Shown here: positions 7,944 through 16,644 of the stretch, one piece after another
Position numbering within the stretch: the first letter of the stretch is position 1
Layout: the number at the start of each line of letters is the position of its first letter
Origin: Rhodobacter sp.
GTDB lineage: Bacteria; Pseudomonadota; Alphaproteobacteria; Rhodobacterales; Rhodobacteraceae
Assembly: GCA_027487575.1 (NCBI GenBank)
Contig: JAIYDJ010000087.1
Location: 1 to 64,000, forward strand
Reading direction: 5' to 3'
Length of the DNA: 64,000 nt
Notes under the pieces: generated by a model
Told to the model about the DNA's origin: nothing
Seen by the model: only the letters and a program-made list of their open reading frames with translations
Databases searched by the model: none
Made by a program: the position numbers and the translations under genes

Positions 7944-9254
7944 ATGCCGATCACCCACCTCAAACGCGGCAAACCCGAGGCCGAACGTGCCGAAGATGAC
8001 GCCGCCGTCCGCGCCACCGTCGAAGGCGTGCTGGCCGACATCACCGCGCGGGGCGACGCCGCCGTGCGCGACCTGTCGATCAGGTTCGACCGCTACGACC
8101 CGCCCGCCTTCCGCCTGACGCTGTCCGAGATCGAGGCCGCGATGGCCCGCGTCGCCCCGCGCGACATGGAGGACATCCGCTTTGCCCAGACCCAGATCCG
8201 CACCTTTGCCATGGCCCAGCGCGCCAGCATGACGGATATCGAGGTTGAAACCCTGCCCGGTGTCATCCTCGGCCACCGCAACATCCCGGTGCAGTCCGTG
8301 GGCTGCTATGTGCCCGGCGGCAAGTTCCCCATGGTCGCCTCGGCCCACATGTCCGTCCTGACCGCCGCCGTCGCGGGCGTCCCCCGCATCGCGGCCTCTG
8401 CCCCTCCGGTGAACGGCGAACCCCATCCCGCCATCGTCGCGGCCATGCACCTTGGCGGCGCGCATGAAATCTACGTCCTCGGCGGCATGCAGGCCGTCGG
8501 CGCCATGGCCATCGGCACCGAAACGATCCGGCCCGTCGACATGATCGTCGGCCCCGGCAACGCCTATGTGGCCGAGGCCAAGCGCCAGCTTTACGGCCGC
8601 GTCGGCATCGACCTGTTCGCCGGGCCCACTGAAACCATGGTGATCGCGGACGACACCGTGGATGCCGAGATGTGCGCGACCGATCTTCTGGGACAGGCGG
8701 AACACGGCTACAACTCTCCCGCCTGCCTGATCACCACCCGCCGCAAGCTGGCCGAAGACACTATGACCGAAATCGACCGCCTGCTGCTGATCCTGCCCAC
8801 CGCCGCCACCGCCGCCGTCTCGTGGCGCGACTACGGCGAGGTGATCGTCTGCGATACGCATGACGAAATGTTGCAGCTTGCCAACGAGATGGCCTACGAA
8901 CACGTGCAGGTGATGACCGACCGCGACGATTGGTACCTGTCCCACATGCACAGCTACGGTGCGCTGTTCCTTGGCCCGCGCACCAACGTGGCCAACGGCG
9001 ACAAGGTCATCGGCACCAACCACACGCTGCCCACACGGCGGGCGGGGCGATATACCGGCGGGCTTTGGGTCGGCAAGTTCCTGAAGACCCACAGCTATCA
9101 GCGCGTCACCACGGACGCCGCCGCCACGATGATCGGGGAATACGGCAGCCGGCTGTGCATGCTGGAAGGATTCGTGGGCCATGCCGAACAATGCAACATC
9201 CGCGTCCGCCGCTATGGCGGGCGCAACATCCCCTACGGAGTGGCCGCAGAATGA
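7944..9254 (+). CDS. HisD-superfamily dehydrogenase, HpsN (sulfopropanediol dehydrogenase)-like
   Basis: 436 residues from the ATG at 7944 after CCGGAGA. All zinc and catalytic positions of histidinol dehydrogenase can be placed: Gln251 and His254 (LGQAEHG), Asp353 (NGDKV), His413 (FVGHAEQ) and the Glu319-His320 pair (AYEH). It sits outside any histidine operon, and the segment [15 protein letters not shown] resembles the non-histidine branch that includes HpsN, which oxidises 2,3-dihydroxypropane-1-sulfonate. Both known branches oxidise a primary alcohol to a carboxylate in two NAD+ steps. The substrate here is unknown. Its stop overlaps the next start (ATGA). Confidence 0.85.
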   Translation: MPITHLKRGKPEAERAEDDAAVRATVEGVLADITARGDAAVRDLSIRFDRYDPPAFRLTLSEIEAAMARVAPRDMEDIRFAQTQIRTFAMAQRASMTDIEVETLPGVILGHRNIPVQSVGCYVPGGKFPMVASAHMSVLTAAVAGVPRIAASAPPVNGEPHPAIVAAMHLGGAHEIYVLGGMQAVGAMAIGTETIRPVDMIVGPGNAYVAEAKRQLYGRVGIDLFAGPTETMVIADDTVDAEMCATDLLGQAEHGYNSPACLITTRRKLAEDTMTEIDRLLLILPTAATAAVSWRDYGEVIVCDTHDEMLQLANEMAYEHVQVMTDRDDWYLSHMHSYGALFLGPRTNVANGDKVIGTNHTLPTRRAGRYTGGLWVGKFLKTHSYQRVTTDAAATMIGEYGSRLCMLEGFVGHAEQCNIRVRRYGGRNIPYGVAAE

Positions 9255-10225
9255 AAGGCTTCGACGCGAAATTCCGCGACTTCCCGGACTACATCCTCGG
9301 GATCACCAAGGAGATCTGGGAGGATCGCGGCATCGCCACGCTGCACCGCTACTACGCACCACAGATCGTGGTGCGCTCGCCCGCGTCGGTGGTCGTGGGC
9401 AACGACCGCGTCATCGGGGCCACCATGGCGACGCTGGCCGAGTTTCCCGACCGAACCCTGCTGGGCGAGGATGTGATCTGGTGCGGAACACCCGAGGACG
9501 GAATGTTGTCGTCCCACCGCCTGCTGTCCACCGCCACCCATGGCGCCGACGGGGCCTACGGCCGGGCCACGGGCAAGCGGCTGACCTACCGGATCATCGC
9601 CGACTGCCATGCGCGCAACAACCAGATCGACGATGAATGGCTGATCCGGGACCAGGGCGCCATCGTGCGGCAGATGGGGTGGGACCCGCGCGACTTTGCC
9701 CGCGACCAGATCGCCCGCGAGGGCGGGCCAGAGGCTTGCCCCCGTCCGCTGACCCCGGAAACCGACCTGCCCGGACCCTACAAGGGGCACGGCAACGACA
9801 ACGCCTGGGGCGCTCAGGCGGCCGATCTTCTGACCCGCATCATGGCGGCCGATTTCGCCGCCATTCCCGCCACCTACGACCGCGCGGCGCACCTGGAATA
9901 TCCGGGGGGCGTCACCGCGCATGGGCCGGGCGAGGCGGACCGGTTCTGGATGTCGCTGCGCGCCGCCTTCCCTGCCGCGGTCTTTGCCATCCACCACACC
10001 ATCGGGCGCGACGACCCGATGATGCCCCCCCGCGCCGCTGTCCGGTGGAGCCTGTGGGGCAAACATGACGGCTGGGGTGCGTTCGGTCCGCCGACCGGCG
10101 CGCCGGTCCATGTCCTGGGCATCACCCATGTCGAATGGGGCCCGTGGGGCCTGCGCCGCGAATTCACCCTGATCGACGAAACCGCGGTCTGGAAACAGAT
10201 CCTGCTGCACCGAGGTGCCCTATGA
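9251..10225 (+). CDS. Two-domain SnoaL-like (NTF2-fold) protein
   Basis: 324 residues with two NTF2-type domains. The first spans about 15-150 ([47 protein letters not shown]). The second spans about 180-315 ([67 protein letters not shown]). It is coupled by ATGA overlaps to the HisD-like gene before and the cupin gene after it, so a matched amount of the three products is likely. It shares architecture with the truncated gene at 1-768. Function is unknown. Confidence 0.85.
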   Translation: MKGFDAKFRDFPDYILGITKEIWEDRGIATLHRYYAPQIVVRSPASVVVGNDRVIGATMATLAEFPDRTLLGEDVIWCGTPEDGMLSSHRLLSTATHGADGAYGRATGKRLTYRIIADCHARNNQIDDEWLIRDQGAIVRQMGWDPRDFARDQIAREGGPEACPRPLTPETDLPGPYKGHGNDNAWGAQAADLLTRIMAADFAAIPATYDRAAHLEYPGGVTAHGPGEADRFWMSLRAAFPAAVFAIHHTIGRDDPMMPPRAAVRWSLWGKHDGWGAFGPPTGAPVHVLGITHVEWGPWGLRREFTLIDETAVWKQILLHRGAL

Positions 10226-11229
10226 CCCCGCCTGCCCTGTCCCTGTCCACCTTGCCCACCCTCTCGCAGTCCGAAATGGAAACCCGCATCGTCCGCTATG
10301 GCGATCTGCGCCCCTGCAAGACCGCCTTCATCGACGCCCATACCCCCGGCAGTGACCGCAAGGAGAATTTCACCATCAGCGGCGGCGGCGTGTCGGAAAG
10401 CCCGGATCAGCATGTCCACATCGTCGACACCCCCGGCTTCAACATCGGCGCGGCAGGCCAGCCTCCGGGGTGCCGGAACAGCCTGCACACCCACCGCACG
10501 GCGGAAGTGTTCTTTGTCCTGAAAGGCCGCTGGCGGTTCTTCTGGGGCCGCTGGGGCACGGCGGGCGAATTCGTGGCCGAAGAGGGCGACATCTTCAACA
10601 TCCCCACCGGCATCTTCCGCGCGTTCGAGAACATCGGCACCGATTACGGAATGATCATGGCCATCCTCGGCGGCGATGATGCCGGGGGTGGGGTGGTCTG
10701 GGCCCCGCAGGTCATCACCGATGCCAAGGATTACGGTCTGATCCTCGGCCGCAACGGCAAGCTTTATGACAGCAAGAAAGGCCAGAGCCTGCCGGAAGGC
10801 ATCGCGCCCATGCCTCTGTTGACCGACGAGGAACTGCGCGCCTTCCCCGAACCGACCACTGCCGATGTGATCCCCAACCACGTCGCCCGCTATTGGGATC
10901 TGATGGCGTTGTCCGACCGCCAGCCGGCCAAGGTCATCGGGGCCGCCGGAAAACTGCGCGACCGTCCGGGATTCGAGGTGGAGTTCCTGTCGCGCAACTC
11001 GATCCCCGACACTCCGTACACCTGCGCCCGCCACGAGGTGCTGATGCCAATGCGCGCCCACTGGCGGCTGACCTGGGGCGGTGGCACGACCGTGCTGAAC
11101 CCCGGCGACACGGCAGCGATCCCGCCGGGTCTGGAACACAGCCTTGCGCCCTCGATGACCGGAGAGTGCAGCCTTTACCGCGTCGTGGCCACCGACGATC
11201 CGGCAGGCCCGACGGGGCATCTGCTATGA
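10222..11229 (+). CDS. Bicupin domain protein
   Basis: 335 residues with two cupin barrels. The N-terminal barrel keeps a metal-type HTHRTAEVFFVLKG motif, but the second motif reads GDIFNIPTGIFRAF without the usual His. The C-terminal barrel has RHEVLMPMRAHWRLTWGG and GDTAAIPPGLEHSL. Such proteins include dioxygenases, isomerases and sensors. The context, between the HisD-like/SnoaL-like pair and a MetE-like protein, suggests an enzymatic step in the same pathway. The start overlaps the upstream stop by 4 bases. No specific reaction can be assigned. Confidence 0.82.
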   Translation: MTPPALSLSTLPTLSQSEMETRIVRYGDLRPCKTAFIDAHTPGSDRKENFTISGGGVSESPDQHVHIVDTPGFNIGAAGQPPGCRNSLHTHRTAEVFFVLKGRWRFFWGRWGTAGEFVAEEGDIFNIPTGIFRAFENIGTDYGMIMAILGGDDAGGGVVWAPQVITDAKDYGLILGRNGKLYDSKKGQSLPEGIAPMPLLTDEELRAFPEPTTADVIPNHVARYWDLMALSDRQPAKVIGAAGKLRDRPGFEVEFLSRNSIPDTPYTCARHEVLMPMRAHWRLTWGGGTTVLNPGDTAAIPPGLEHSLAPSMTGECSLYRVVATDDPAGPTGHLL

Positions 11230-11299
11230 TGGTGCGTGTCGGGACCGAATTCCGACGGATATCTGACGCGAGCCCGACGCCGATCCGACAGGAGGTTTC

Positions 11300-12421
11300 A
11301 TGACCCTGCTTGCCACCCATGTCGGCTCGTTGCCCCGCTCGCAGGCGGTGGTCGATCACCTGTTCGCTCGCGAAAGGGGCGAAGATCACGACCCCGCAGC
11401 CTTCGACGAATGCATGACCGAGGCCGTGTCCGAGGTGGTGCGCCGCCAGGTGGCGGCGGGCATCGACATCGTAAGTGACGGTGAAACCTCGAAGATCAGC
11501 TATGCGACCTATGTGAAGGACCGCTACACCGGGTTTTCCGGCGACAGCCCCCGCAACGCCCCCGCCGATCTGAAGATGTTCCCGACCTTCCTCGACCGTC
11601 TTGCGCGCGAGGGCGGCACCCCCAAATATGCCCGCCCGCAATGCACAGGCCCGGTGGCCAGCAGGGGGCAGGGCGAATTGCAAAAAGATATCAACAACCT
11701 GAAGGCCGCCATGGCCGAACACGGCGCGCCCCGCGGCTTCATGAACGCAGCCTCGCCGGGGGTCATCAGCCTGTTCCTGCAGAACGCCCACTACCCCACC
11801 CGCGAGGATTACCTGCAGGCGCTGGCGGATGCGATGCGCGACGAATACCGCACCATCCTGGACGCCGGTCTGGACCTGCAACTTGACTGCCCCGATCTGG
11901 CGCTGAGCCGCCACATGCTGTTCAACCATCTGACGGACAATGAGTTTCTGGCTGTCGCCGACAACCATGTTCAGGCGCTGCGCCACGCCTTGCACGGCCT
12001 GCCGCAGGACCGCATCCGGCTGCACATCTGCTGGGGCAACTACGAAGGCCCGCATGTCTGCGACATCGACATGGCACTGGTGTTTCCGCTGCTGATGTCC
12101 GTCCCCGCCCGCTATGTCCTGTTCGAAACGGCAAACCCGCGCCACGGCCACGAATGGACCGTGTTCCGCGACCGCAAGGCGCAGATACCCGACGATAAAA
12201 TCCTGGTGCCCGGAGCGGTGGACACCACGACGAACTTTGTAGAACACCCCGATCTGGTGGCGCAGCGGTTGCACCGCTTCACGGAAATCGTCGGGCGCGA
12301 CCGGGTGATCGCCGGTTCCGACTGTGGCTTTGGCACCTTCGCAGGCTTCGGCGCGGTGGACCCCGAAATTGCCTGGGCCAAGCTTGCCACGCTGAAAGAG
12401 GGCGCGCGCCGGGTGCCATGA
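11300..12421 (+). CDS. MetE-like / epoxyalkane:CoM transferase-like zinc protein
   Basis: 373 residues, the size of the C-terminal catalytic half of cobalamin-independent methionine synthase. It starts with the family motif THVGSLPR. Likely zinc ligands are His242 and Cys244 (LHICWGNY), Glu276 (FETAN) and Cys342 (SDCGFGTF). This family activates a thiol for alkyl transfer; relatives include epoxyalkane:coenzyme M transferase and short MetE paralogues. It is not a full-length methionine synthase. A strong AGGAGG site at 11290-11295 precedes the ATG. Its stop overlaps the hydrolase start. The thiol acceptor and substrate are unknown. Confidence 0.85.
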   Translation: MTLLATHVGSLPRSQAVVDHLFARERGEDHDPAAFDECMTEAVSEVVRRQVAAGIDIVSDGETSKISYATYVKDRYTGFSGDSPRNAPADLKMFPTFLDRLAREGGTPKYARPQCTGPVASRGQGELQKDINNLKAAMAEHGAPRGFMNAASPGVISLFLQNAHYPTREDYLQALADAMRDEYRTILDAGLDLQLDCPDLALSRHMLFNHLTDNEFLAVADNHVQALRHALHGLPQDRIRLHICWGNYEGPHVCDIDMALVFPLLMSVPARYVLFETANPRHGHEWTVFRDRKAQIPDDKILVPGAVDTTTNFVEHPDLVAQRLHRFTEIVGRDRVIAGSDCGFGTFAGFGAVDPEIAWAKLATLKEGARRVP

Positions 12422-13101
12422 CACCGCTGGTCCTGATCCCCGGCATGATGTGCGACGCCCGGATGTGGGGCCTGACCGCCGACGCACTTCCACATGTCGT
12501 ACACGCCCTGCCCATCGGGGCAGACAGCATCGACGCCCTTGCGACCGCCGTCCTGCATGGCGCTCCCCCGCGTTTTGCGCTGGCGGGCCTGTCGATGGGC
12601 GGCATCGTCGCGATGGAGGTGGTCCGGCAAGCGCCCGGCCGGGTGGACCGTCTGGCGCTGCTGGACACCAACCCGCTGGCCGAATCCCCCACGGTTCAGG
12701 CCCGCCGCACACCGCAGATCGCCCGGGTTCTGGCAGGGAATCTGGCCGCGGTGATCCGGGACGAGATGAAGCCCCTTTACCTTGCCGACACGCCGCATCG
12801 TGCTGAAATCCTTGATCTTTGCATGGACATGGCCCTGTCGCTCGGCCCCGGGGTGTTTGCCGATCAATCCCGCGCGCTGGCCACCCGCCCCGATCAGACG
12901 GCCTCACTGGCCGCCTACCCGGGCCCTGCGCTGGTGCTGATGGGCGAACAGGACCGCCTCTGCCCCCGGTCCCGCCATGACCTGATGCATGCCCTGATGC
13001 CACAATCGCGGCTGGTCGTGATCGACGGCGCAGGCCACCTGCCGACGCTGGAGAAACCCCTTGAAACCACGGCGGCCCTGCGCCGCTGGCTGGAGGAATG
13101 A
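12418..13101 (+). CDS. Alpha/beta hydrolase
   Basis: 227 residues. The nucleophile elbow is GLSMGG with Ser59, the acid is probably the Asp of LMGEQDRLCP, and the base is the His of DGAGHLPTLE. The lid region is short, as in enol-lactonases and small esterases. It lies in tight overlap with the MetE-like gene before it and the RraA-like gene after it, so it probably hydrolyses an ester, thioester or lactone intermediate. The substrate cannot be read from sequence. Confidence 0.88.
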   Translation: MTPLVLIPGMMCDARMWGLTADALPHVVHALPIGADSIDALATAVLHGAPPRFALAGLSMGGIVAMEVVRQAPGRVDRLALLDTNPLAESPTVQARRTPQIARVLAGNLAAVIRDEMKPLYLADTPHRAEILDLCMDMALSLGPGVFADQSRALATRPDQTASLAAYPGPALVLMGEQDRLCPRSRHDLMHALMPQSRLVVIDGAGHLPTLEKPLETTAALRRWLEE

Positions 13102-13793
13102 TGGACCCTACCCTGTTGGACGTGCTGCGCCGCGTCGATACTCCAACCGTGTGCAACGCCATCGAGGTGGTGCAGGGCAAGCGCGGCTTTTCAGATTTTA
13201 CCCGTGGCACGATGGTGTGCACCGAACCGGGGCAGGTCATCGTGGGCTATGCCGTCACCGCACAGATCGCGGCGCTGGCCCCGCCCACCGAGCCGCCCGA
13301 CGTCATCCGCGCCCGCCGGATGGACTATTACCGCGCGATGCACGATGCCCCGAAACCGTCGGTCGCGGTGATCGAGGATGTCGACCATCCCGGCTGCATC
13401 GGGGCCTTCTGGGGCGAGGTGAACACTTCGATCCACAAGGGATTCGGCATGTCGGGTGCCCTGACCAACGGCGTGGTGCGGGATCTCGGCGATCTGTCAG
13501 CGGGATTTCCCGTCGTTGCCGGCAGCATCGGGCCCAGCCATGGCTTTGTGCACGTCCGCAGCCTGGGTGGGCAGGTCAGCGTGTTCGGCCTGACGGTGGC
13601 GCAGGGCGATCTGATTCATGCGGACCGGCATGGTGCGCTGGTGATCCCGCCAGAGGTGCAGGCTGCCCTGCCGGTGGCGATCGCGCAAATGCAGGCGACG
13701 GAAAGGCTGGTGATCGACCCCGCCCGCGAGCCGGGCTTTGACTTTGCAAGGTTCGAACAGGCGTGGAATGCGTTTGAAAAGGCACGGACCTGA
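13098..13793 (+). CDS. RraA/HMG-aldolase family protein
   Basis: 231 residues; ATG at 13098 overlaps the upstream stop and a second in-frame ATG follows at 13101, both served by GGAGG at 13092-13096. The family pattern is clear: DTPTVCNAIE near the start, GALTNGVVRDL in the middle, HADRHGALVIP later. Members cleave 4-hydroxy-4-methyl-2-oxoglutarate-type substrates or decarboxylate oxaloacetate with a divalent metal; others are RraA RNase regulators. As the last gene of a catabolic operon it is more likely an aldolase or decarboxylase yielding pyruvate-level products. Confidence 0.85.
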   Translation: MMDPTLLDVLRRVDTPTVCNAIEVVQGKRGFSDFTRGTMVCTEPGQVIVGYAVTAQIAALAPPTEPPDVIRARRMDYYRAMHDAPKPSVAVIEDVDHPGCIGAFWGEVNTSIHKGFGMSGALTNGVVRDLGDLSAGFPVVAGSIGPSHGFVHVRSLGGQVSVFGLTVAQGDLIHADRHGALVIPPEVQAALPVAIAQMQATERLVIDPAREPGFDFARFEQAWNAFEKART

Positions 13794-13862
13794 AGGCGCG
13801 CCGCGAGCAACGGCTTTCCCGCTGCATAGGCAATGGCATAGGGCATGCCCGGCCCCGGCGTT

Positions 13863-14879
13863 TCAGTCCGTCGACTGGCGGATCAGGAGTTCCGGCGAAA
13901 TGGAAATCCGGGCCGCCGTAGTCTGCCGCCCATCCAGAACGTCAAGGATCAACTCTGCCGTGCGCGCGCCGATGTCGCGGGGGAAGGGGTTGATCGTCGT
14001 CAGGGACGGCACGGCGATCCCCGCAATCTCGTAGTCGCCGAACCCCGCGATCCAGAGCCTGCCCGGCACGTCGATGCCACGCCTTTGGCATTCGGTCAGC
14101 GCGCCGAACGCCGACAGGTCCGAAACGCAGATCACCGCCTGAGTGTCCGGCAACGTGTCCAGAAGATGTCCCATCGCCCCGGCCCCTTCGCGCATCGAGA
14201 TCGGCGGCGGTCCGGCCGCGATCAGCCGGGTCGCGTCCAGCCCGTGCGCCTGCATGGCCGCGATGAACCCGACGCGACGGTCCGCGCCCCTGGTATCGCG
14301 CGTTGTGTCGCCCCCGATGAAGGCGATGCGGACCAGACCCTGCGCCACGAAATGATCGACCATGCCGCGCACGGCATCGGCATTGGAAAAGCCGATGACA
14401 TGGCCGATCGGGTCTTCCGGCAGGTCCCAGGTTTCGATGACCGGAATGCCCGCGTTCTGCAAAAGCCGCCGGGCACGCGGGGTATGCCTGCCGCCGGTCA
14501 CCACGATGGCCTCGGGGCGGCGGCGCAGGAACTGCTCGATCAGCCGTTCCTCCTCGACCATGTCATAGTCGGTGTAGCCCAGCAGAATCTGCAAGCCCCG
14601 CGCCTTCAGCCCTTCAGACAGACCGCGTACCGTTTCGGCGAAGTTGGCGTTGTTGATCGACGGGATGGTGACGGCGATGAAATCGGTTCTCTGCGACCGC
14701 AGGCTGGCCGCCGTGCTGTCGAACACATAGCCCAGATCGTCGGCGGCCTTCAGGATGGCATCCCTCGTGCTGCCACTGACCGAACTGTCGGTCTTGAAGG
14801 CGCGGCTGACCGTCATGGGCGACACCCCCGCAAGGCGGGCGACATCGGCCATCGTCGGGGACTTGCGGGCGCTGATCAT
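13863..14879 (-). CDS. LacI-family regulator, GntR(E. coli)-like, of the gluconate/idonate region
   Basis: 338 residues. The N-terminal helix-turn-helix is TMADVARLAGVSPMTVSRAF, then LGYVFDSTAASLRS and a sugar-binding-type effector domain. The MTVSR recognition helix matches that of E. coli GntR, which binds a palindrome of the type ATGTTA-N4-TAACAT. Three such palindromes are found at 17445, 19928 and 21023, upstream of the sugar-acid genes in this region. It lies 52 bases downstream of the operon starting at 17396, so it may be cotranscribed. A gluconate or ketogluconate derivative is the likely inducer. Confidence 0.9.
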   Translation of the reverse strand: MISARKSPTMADVARLAGVSPMTVSRAFKTDSSVSGSTRDAILKAADDLGYVFDSTAASLRSQRTDFIAVTIPSINNANFAETVRGLSEGLKARGLQILLGYTDYDMVEEERLIEQFLRRRPEAIVVTGGRHTPRARRLLQNAGIPVIETWDLPEDPIGHVIGFSNADAVRGMVDHFVAQGLVRIAFIGGDTTRDTRGADRRVGFIAAMQAHGLDATRLIAAGPPPISMREGAGAMGHLLDTLPDTQAVICVSDLSAFGALTECQRRGIDVPGRLWIAGFGDYEIAGIAVPSLTTINPFPRDIGARTAELILDVLDGRQTTAARISISPELLIRQSTD

Positions 14880-14930
14880 CCCGCGTTGGTAGCGTCAGCG
14901 CGGGCAAAAATCCAGCGCAACCGCCAGCGG

Positions 14931-15266
14931 TCAGGCGGGGCCAAAGCTGTGTGCGGTCGTGACATGGTGGTGAATTCGCCCGGTGAAAAACCGCGAAAGG
15001 ACGGCTTCGGTCGCGGCGCGGCCTTCCTTGCGGATCGGATGATCCAGAAAGGCATCGACGGTGGCGCGGTCCGGCCAGTCGATGGCAAGGATCAGCGGAT
15101 ACTCGGGTGCGCCCGCGTCACGGTCGTCGGCAAAGGTCACATGGATGGCCAGCGCGCCGGGAAAGCGGCGCCAGACCGGCAGGATTTCGGCAAGAACGGC
15201 AGCGCGGAAGGCTTCGGTCTGGCCGGGATGCACCTGACCCTCGAACAGCGCATAGCGGGTGATCAT
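14931..15266 (-). CDS. Small dimeric alpha-beta barrel protein
   Basis: 111 residues from the ATG at 15266 (complement), which overlaps the stop of the upstream dehydrogenase gene. Features such as MITRYALFEGQVHPGQTEAF, LAIHVTFADD and LILAIDWPDRATVDAFLDHP resemble the Dabb/ABM-like dimeric ferredoxin-fold barrels. These include small monooxygenases, isomerases and stress proteins. Its place in the operon suggests a role with the sugar-acid enzymes, but no reaction can be assigned. Confidence 0.75.
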   Translation of the reverse strand: MITRYALFEGQVHPGQTEAFRAAVLAEILPVWRRFPGALAIHVTFADDRDAGAPEYPLILAIDWPDRATVDAFLDHPIRKEGRAATEAVLSRFFTGRIHHHVTTAHSFGPA

Positions 15267-16150
15267 TCGAAACGCTCCTTCTGCGGTCCCTTGAAGAATT
15301 CCATCAGCGCAGCCTGATCCTCGCCACCCAGCCCGGCCGCCGTCAGCATCCGGTGGATTTCGGCACAAAGTGCTGTCAGCGGCATGGGCGTATGGGTCAG
15401 CCGGGCAAGGTCGGCCGCGCCGTTCAGGTCCTTGACCATGTTGTCGATCCGCCCGGTGCGGCGATAGTCGCGCGCGGCAAAGCGGGGCATGTATTCCTGC
15501 AGGATCGCGCTGTCGGCCCGGCCGCCCCGCAGGGCCTGCGGAATCATGGCGACCTCCACGCCCGCAGCCTCGGCCAGCGCCGTCGCCTCGGCCACGGCCA
15601 GAAAGCCAAGCCCGCACAGCACCTGATTGATCAGCTTGGTGGTCTGGCCCGCGCCGGGGCCGCCCATGCGGGTCTGGTTCGATGCGACCTTTGCAAGGAT
15701 GCCTTGTGCTGCGGCCACCGCTGCGGGCGCACCACCCTGCATCAGGGTCAACTCGCCCGTCGCGGCCTTGGGAATGCCGCCCGACAGCGGGCTGTCCACC
15801 CATGAAAGGCCCATCGCCGCGGCATCGGCGGCCAGCGCCCGGGTCGCCTGCGGATCAATCGAGGACATGTCGATGACCAGTGTGCCCGGAGCCGCACCTT
15901 CGGCAACGCCGGCCGGACCGAAGACGGCGGCGCGTACGATATGGGGCGCGTTCAGCGAAAGGATGACGGCGGCCGCATGCCGTGCGGCCTCGGCGGCGGA
16001 TGCGGCGGCTGTTGCCCCCAGCGCCACCAGAGGGGCGACCTTTGCGGGGTCGAGATCAAATACGGTCAGCCGCGTGCCGGTCGCCACCAGCCGCGCGCCG
16101 ATGGCACCGCCCATCGCTCCGGCACCGATCAGGGCGATTGTGTCGGTCAT
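15263..16150 (-). CDS. 3-hydroxyisobutyrate dehydrogenase-family oxidoreductase
   Basis: 295 residues. The N-terminal Rossmann motif is ALIGAGAMGGAIGARL; the substrate motif is DSPLSGG near residue 119; the catalytic Lys lies in GPGAGQTTKLINQ near residue 170. Relatives act on beta-hydroxyacids such as 3-hydroxyisobutyrate, tartronate semialdehyde, glucuronate-type or 4-carbon sugar acids. Here it is coupled (ATGA) to gluconokinase and to the small barrel protein. A sugar-acid oxidation or tartronate semialdehyde reduction is likely; the exact substrate is open. Confidence 0.88.
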   Translation of the reverse strand: MTDTIALIGAGAMGGAIGARLVATGTRLTVFDLDPAKVAPLVALGATAAASAAEAARHAAAVILSLNAPHIVRAAVFGPAGVAEGAAPGTLVIDMSSIDPQATRALAADAAAMGLSWVDSPLSGGIPKAATGELTLMQGGAPAAVAAAQGILAKVASNQTRMGGPGAGQTTKLINQVLCGLGFLAVAEATALAEAAGVEVAMIPQALRGGRADSAILQEYMPRFAARDYRRTGRIDNMVKDLNGAADLARLTHTPMPLTALCAEIHRMLTAAGLGGEDQAALMEFFKGPQKERFE

Positions 16151-16644
16151 GCGCAGGCTCCTTGCAGGCGGGTGGCGATGGCGTCGATCAGGGCAGGCAG
16201 CGGCTGGTCGATGTGGATGGTCAGCGCCTCTTCCGGCCCCGGCGGCTCCAGTGCCGCGAACTGGCTGTCCAGCAGGCTGGGCGGCATGTAGTGGCCGGTG
16301 CGCAAGGCCATCCGCCCGGCGATCAGGTCTCGGCTGCCCGACAAGTGGACAAACTGCAGCCGACCGCCCGCACCGGCCCGAAGCCGGTCGCGGTAGGCAT
16401 GCCGCAGCGCCGAACAGCCGACGATCACCGGGGCTTGAGTGGCCAGCACGGCGGCAACCCGGTCAAGCCAGGGCCAGCGATCTTCATCGGTCAGGGGTTG
16501 GCCCGCCCGCATCTTTTCGACATTGGCCACCGGATGCAGATCATCGCCGTCGCGGTAGGGGATGCCAAGCCGCTGCGACAGCGCCTCGCCCACGCTGGAC
16601 TTGCCGCAGCCCGACACCCCCATGATCACCAGCCGCAGGGTCAC
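16147..16644 (-). CDS. gntK: Gluconokinase
   Basis: 165 residues, the usual size of GntK-type kinases. It has the P-loop GVSGCGKSS at residues 9-17 and the family signatures YRDGDDLHPVANVEKM, CSALRHAYRD and HLSGSRDLIAGRM. It phosphorylates D-gluconate to 6-phosphogluconate in the cytoplasm, the entry to the Entner-Doudoroff or pentose phosphate routes. It overlaps both neighbours by 4 bases, downstream of the gluconate 5-dehydrogenase-like SDR. The operon has a GntR-type operator upstream. Confidence 0.93.
   Translation of the reverse strand: MTLRLVIMGVSGCGKSSVGEALSQRLGIPYRDGDDLHPVANVEKMRAGQPLTDEDRWPWLDRVAAVLATQAPVIVGCSALRHAYRDRLRAGAGGRLQFVHLSGSRDLIAGRMALRTGHYMPPSLLDSQFAALEPPGPEEALTIHIDQPLPALIDAIATRLQGACA

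Noticed and set aside
7944-9254. Assignment as biosynthetic histidinol dehydrogenase (hisD)
   Set aside because: Catalytic and zinc residues fit, but there are no histidine genes nearby, and the substrate-region sequence and catabolic operon point to the HpsN-like branch.
11300-12421. Assignment as methionine synthase metE
   Set aside because: Only the C-terminal catalytic half is present and the operon is catabolic. It is kept as a MetE-like protein of unknown substrate.
13845-15317. 490-residue open frame on the + strand opposite the LacI regulator
   Set aside because: The LacI product on the - strand has a clear helix-turn-helix and effector domain. The + frame has no motif and lacks a ribosome site.
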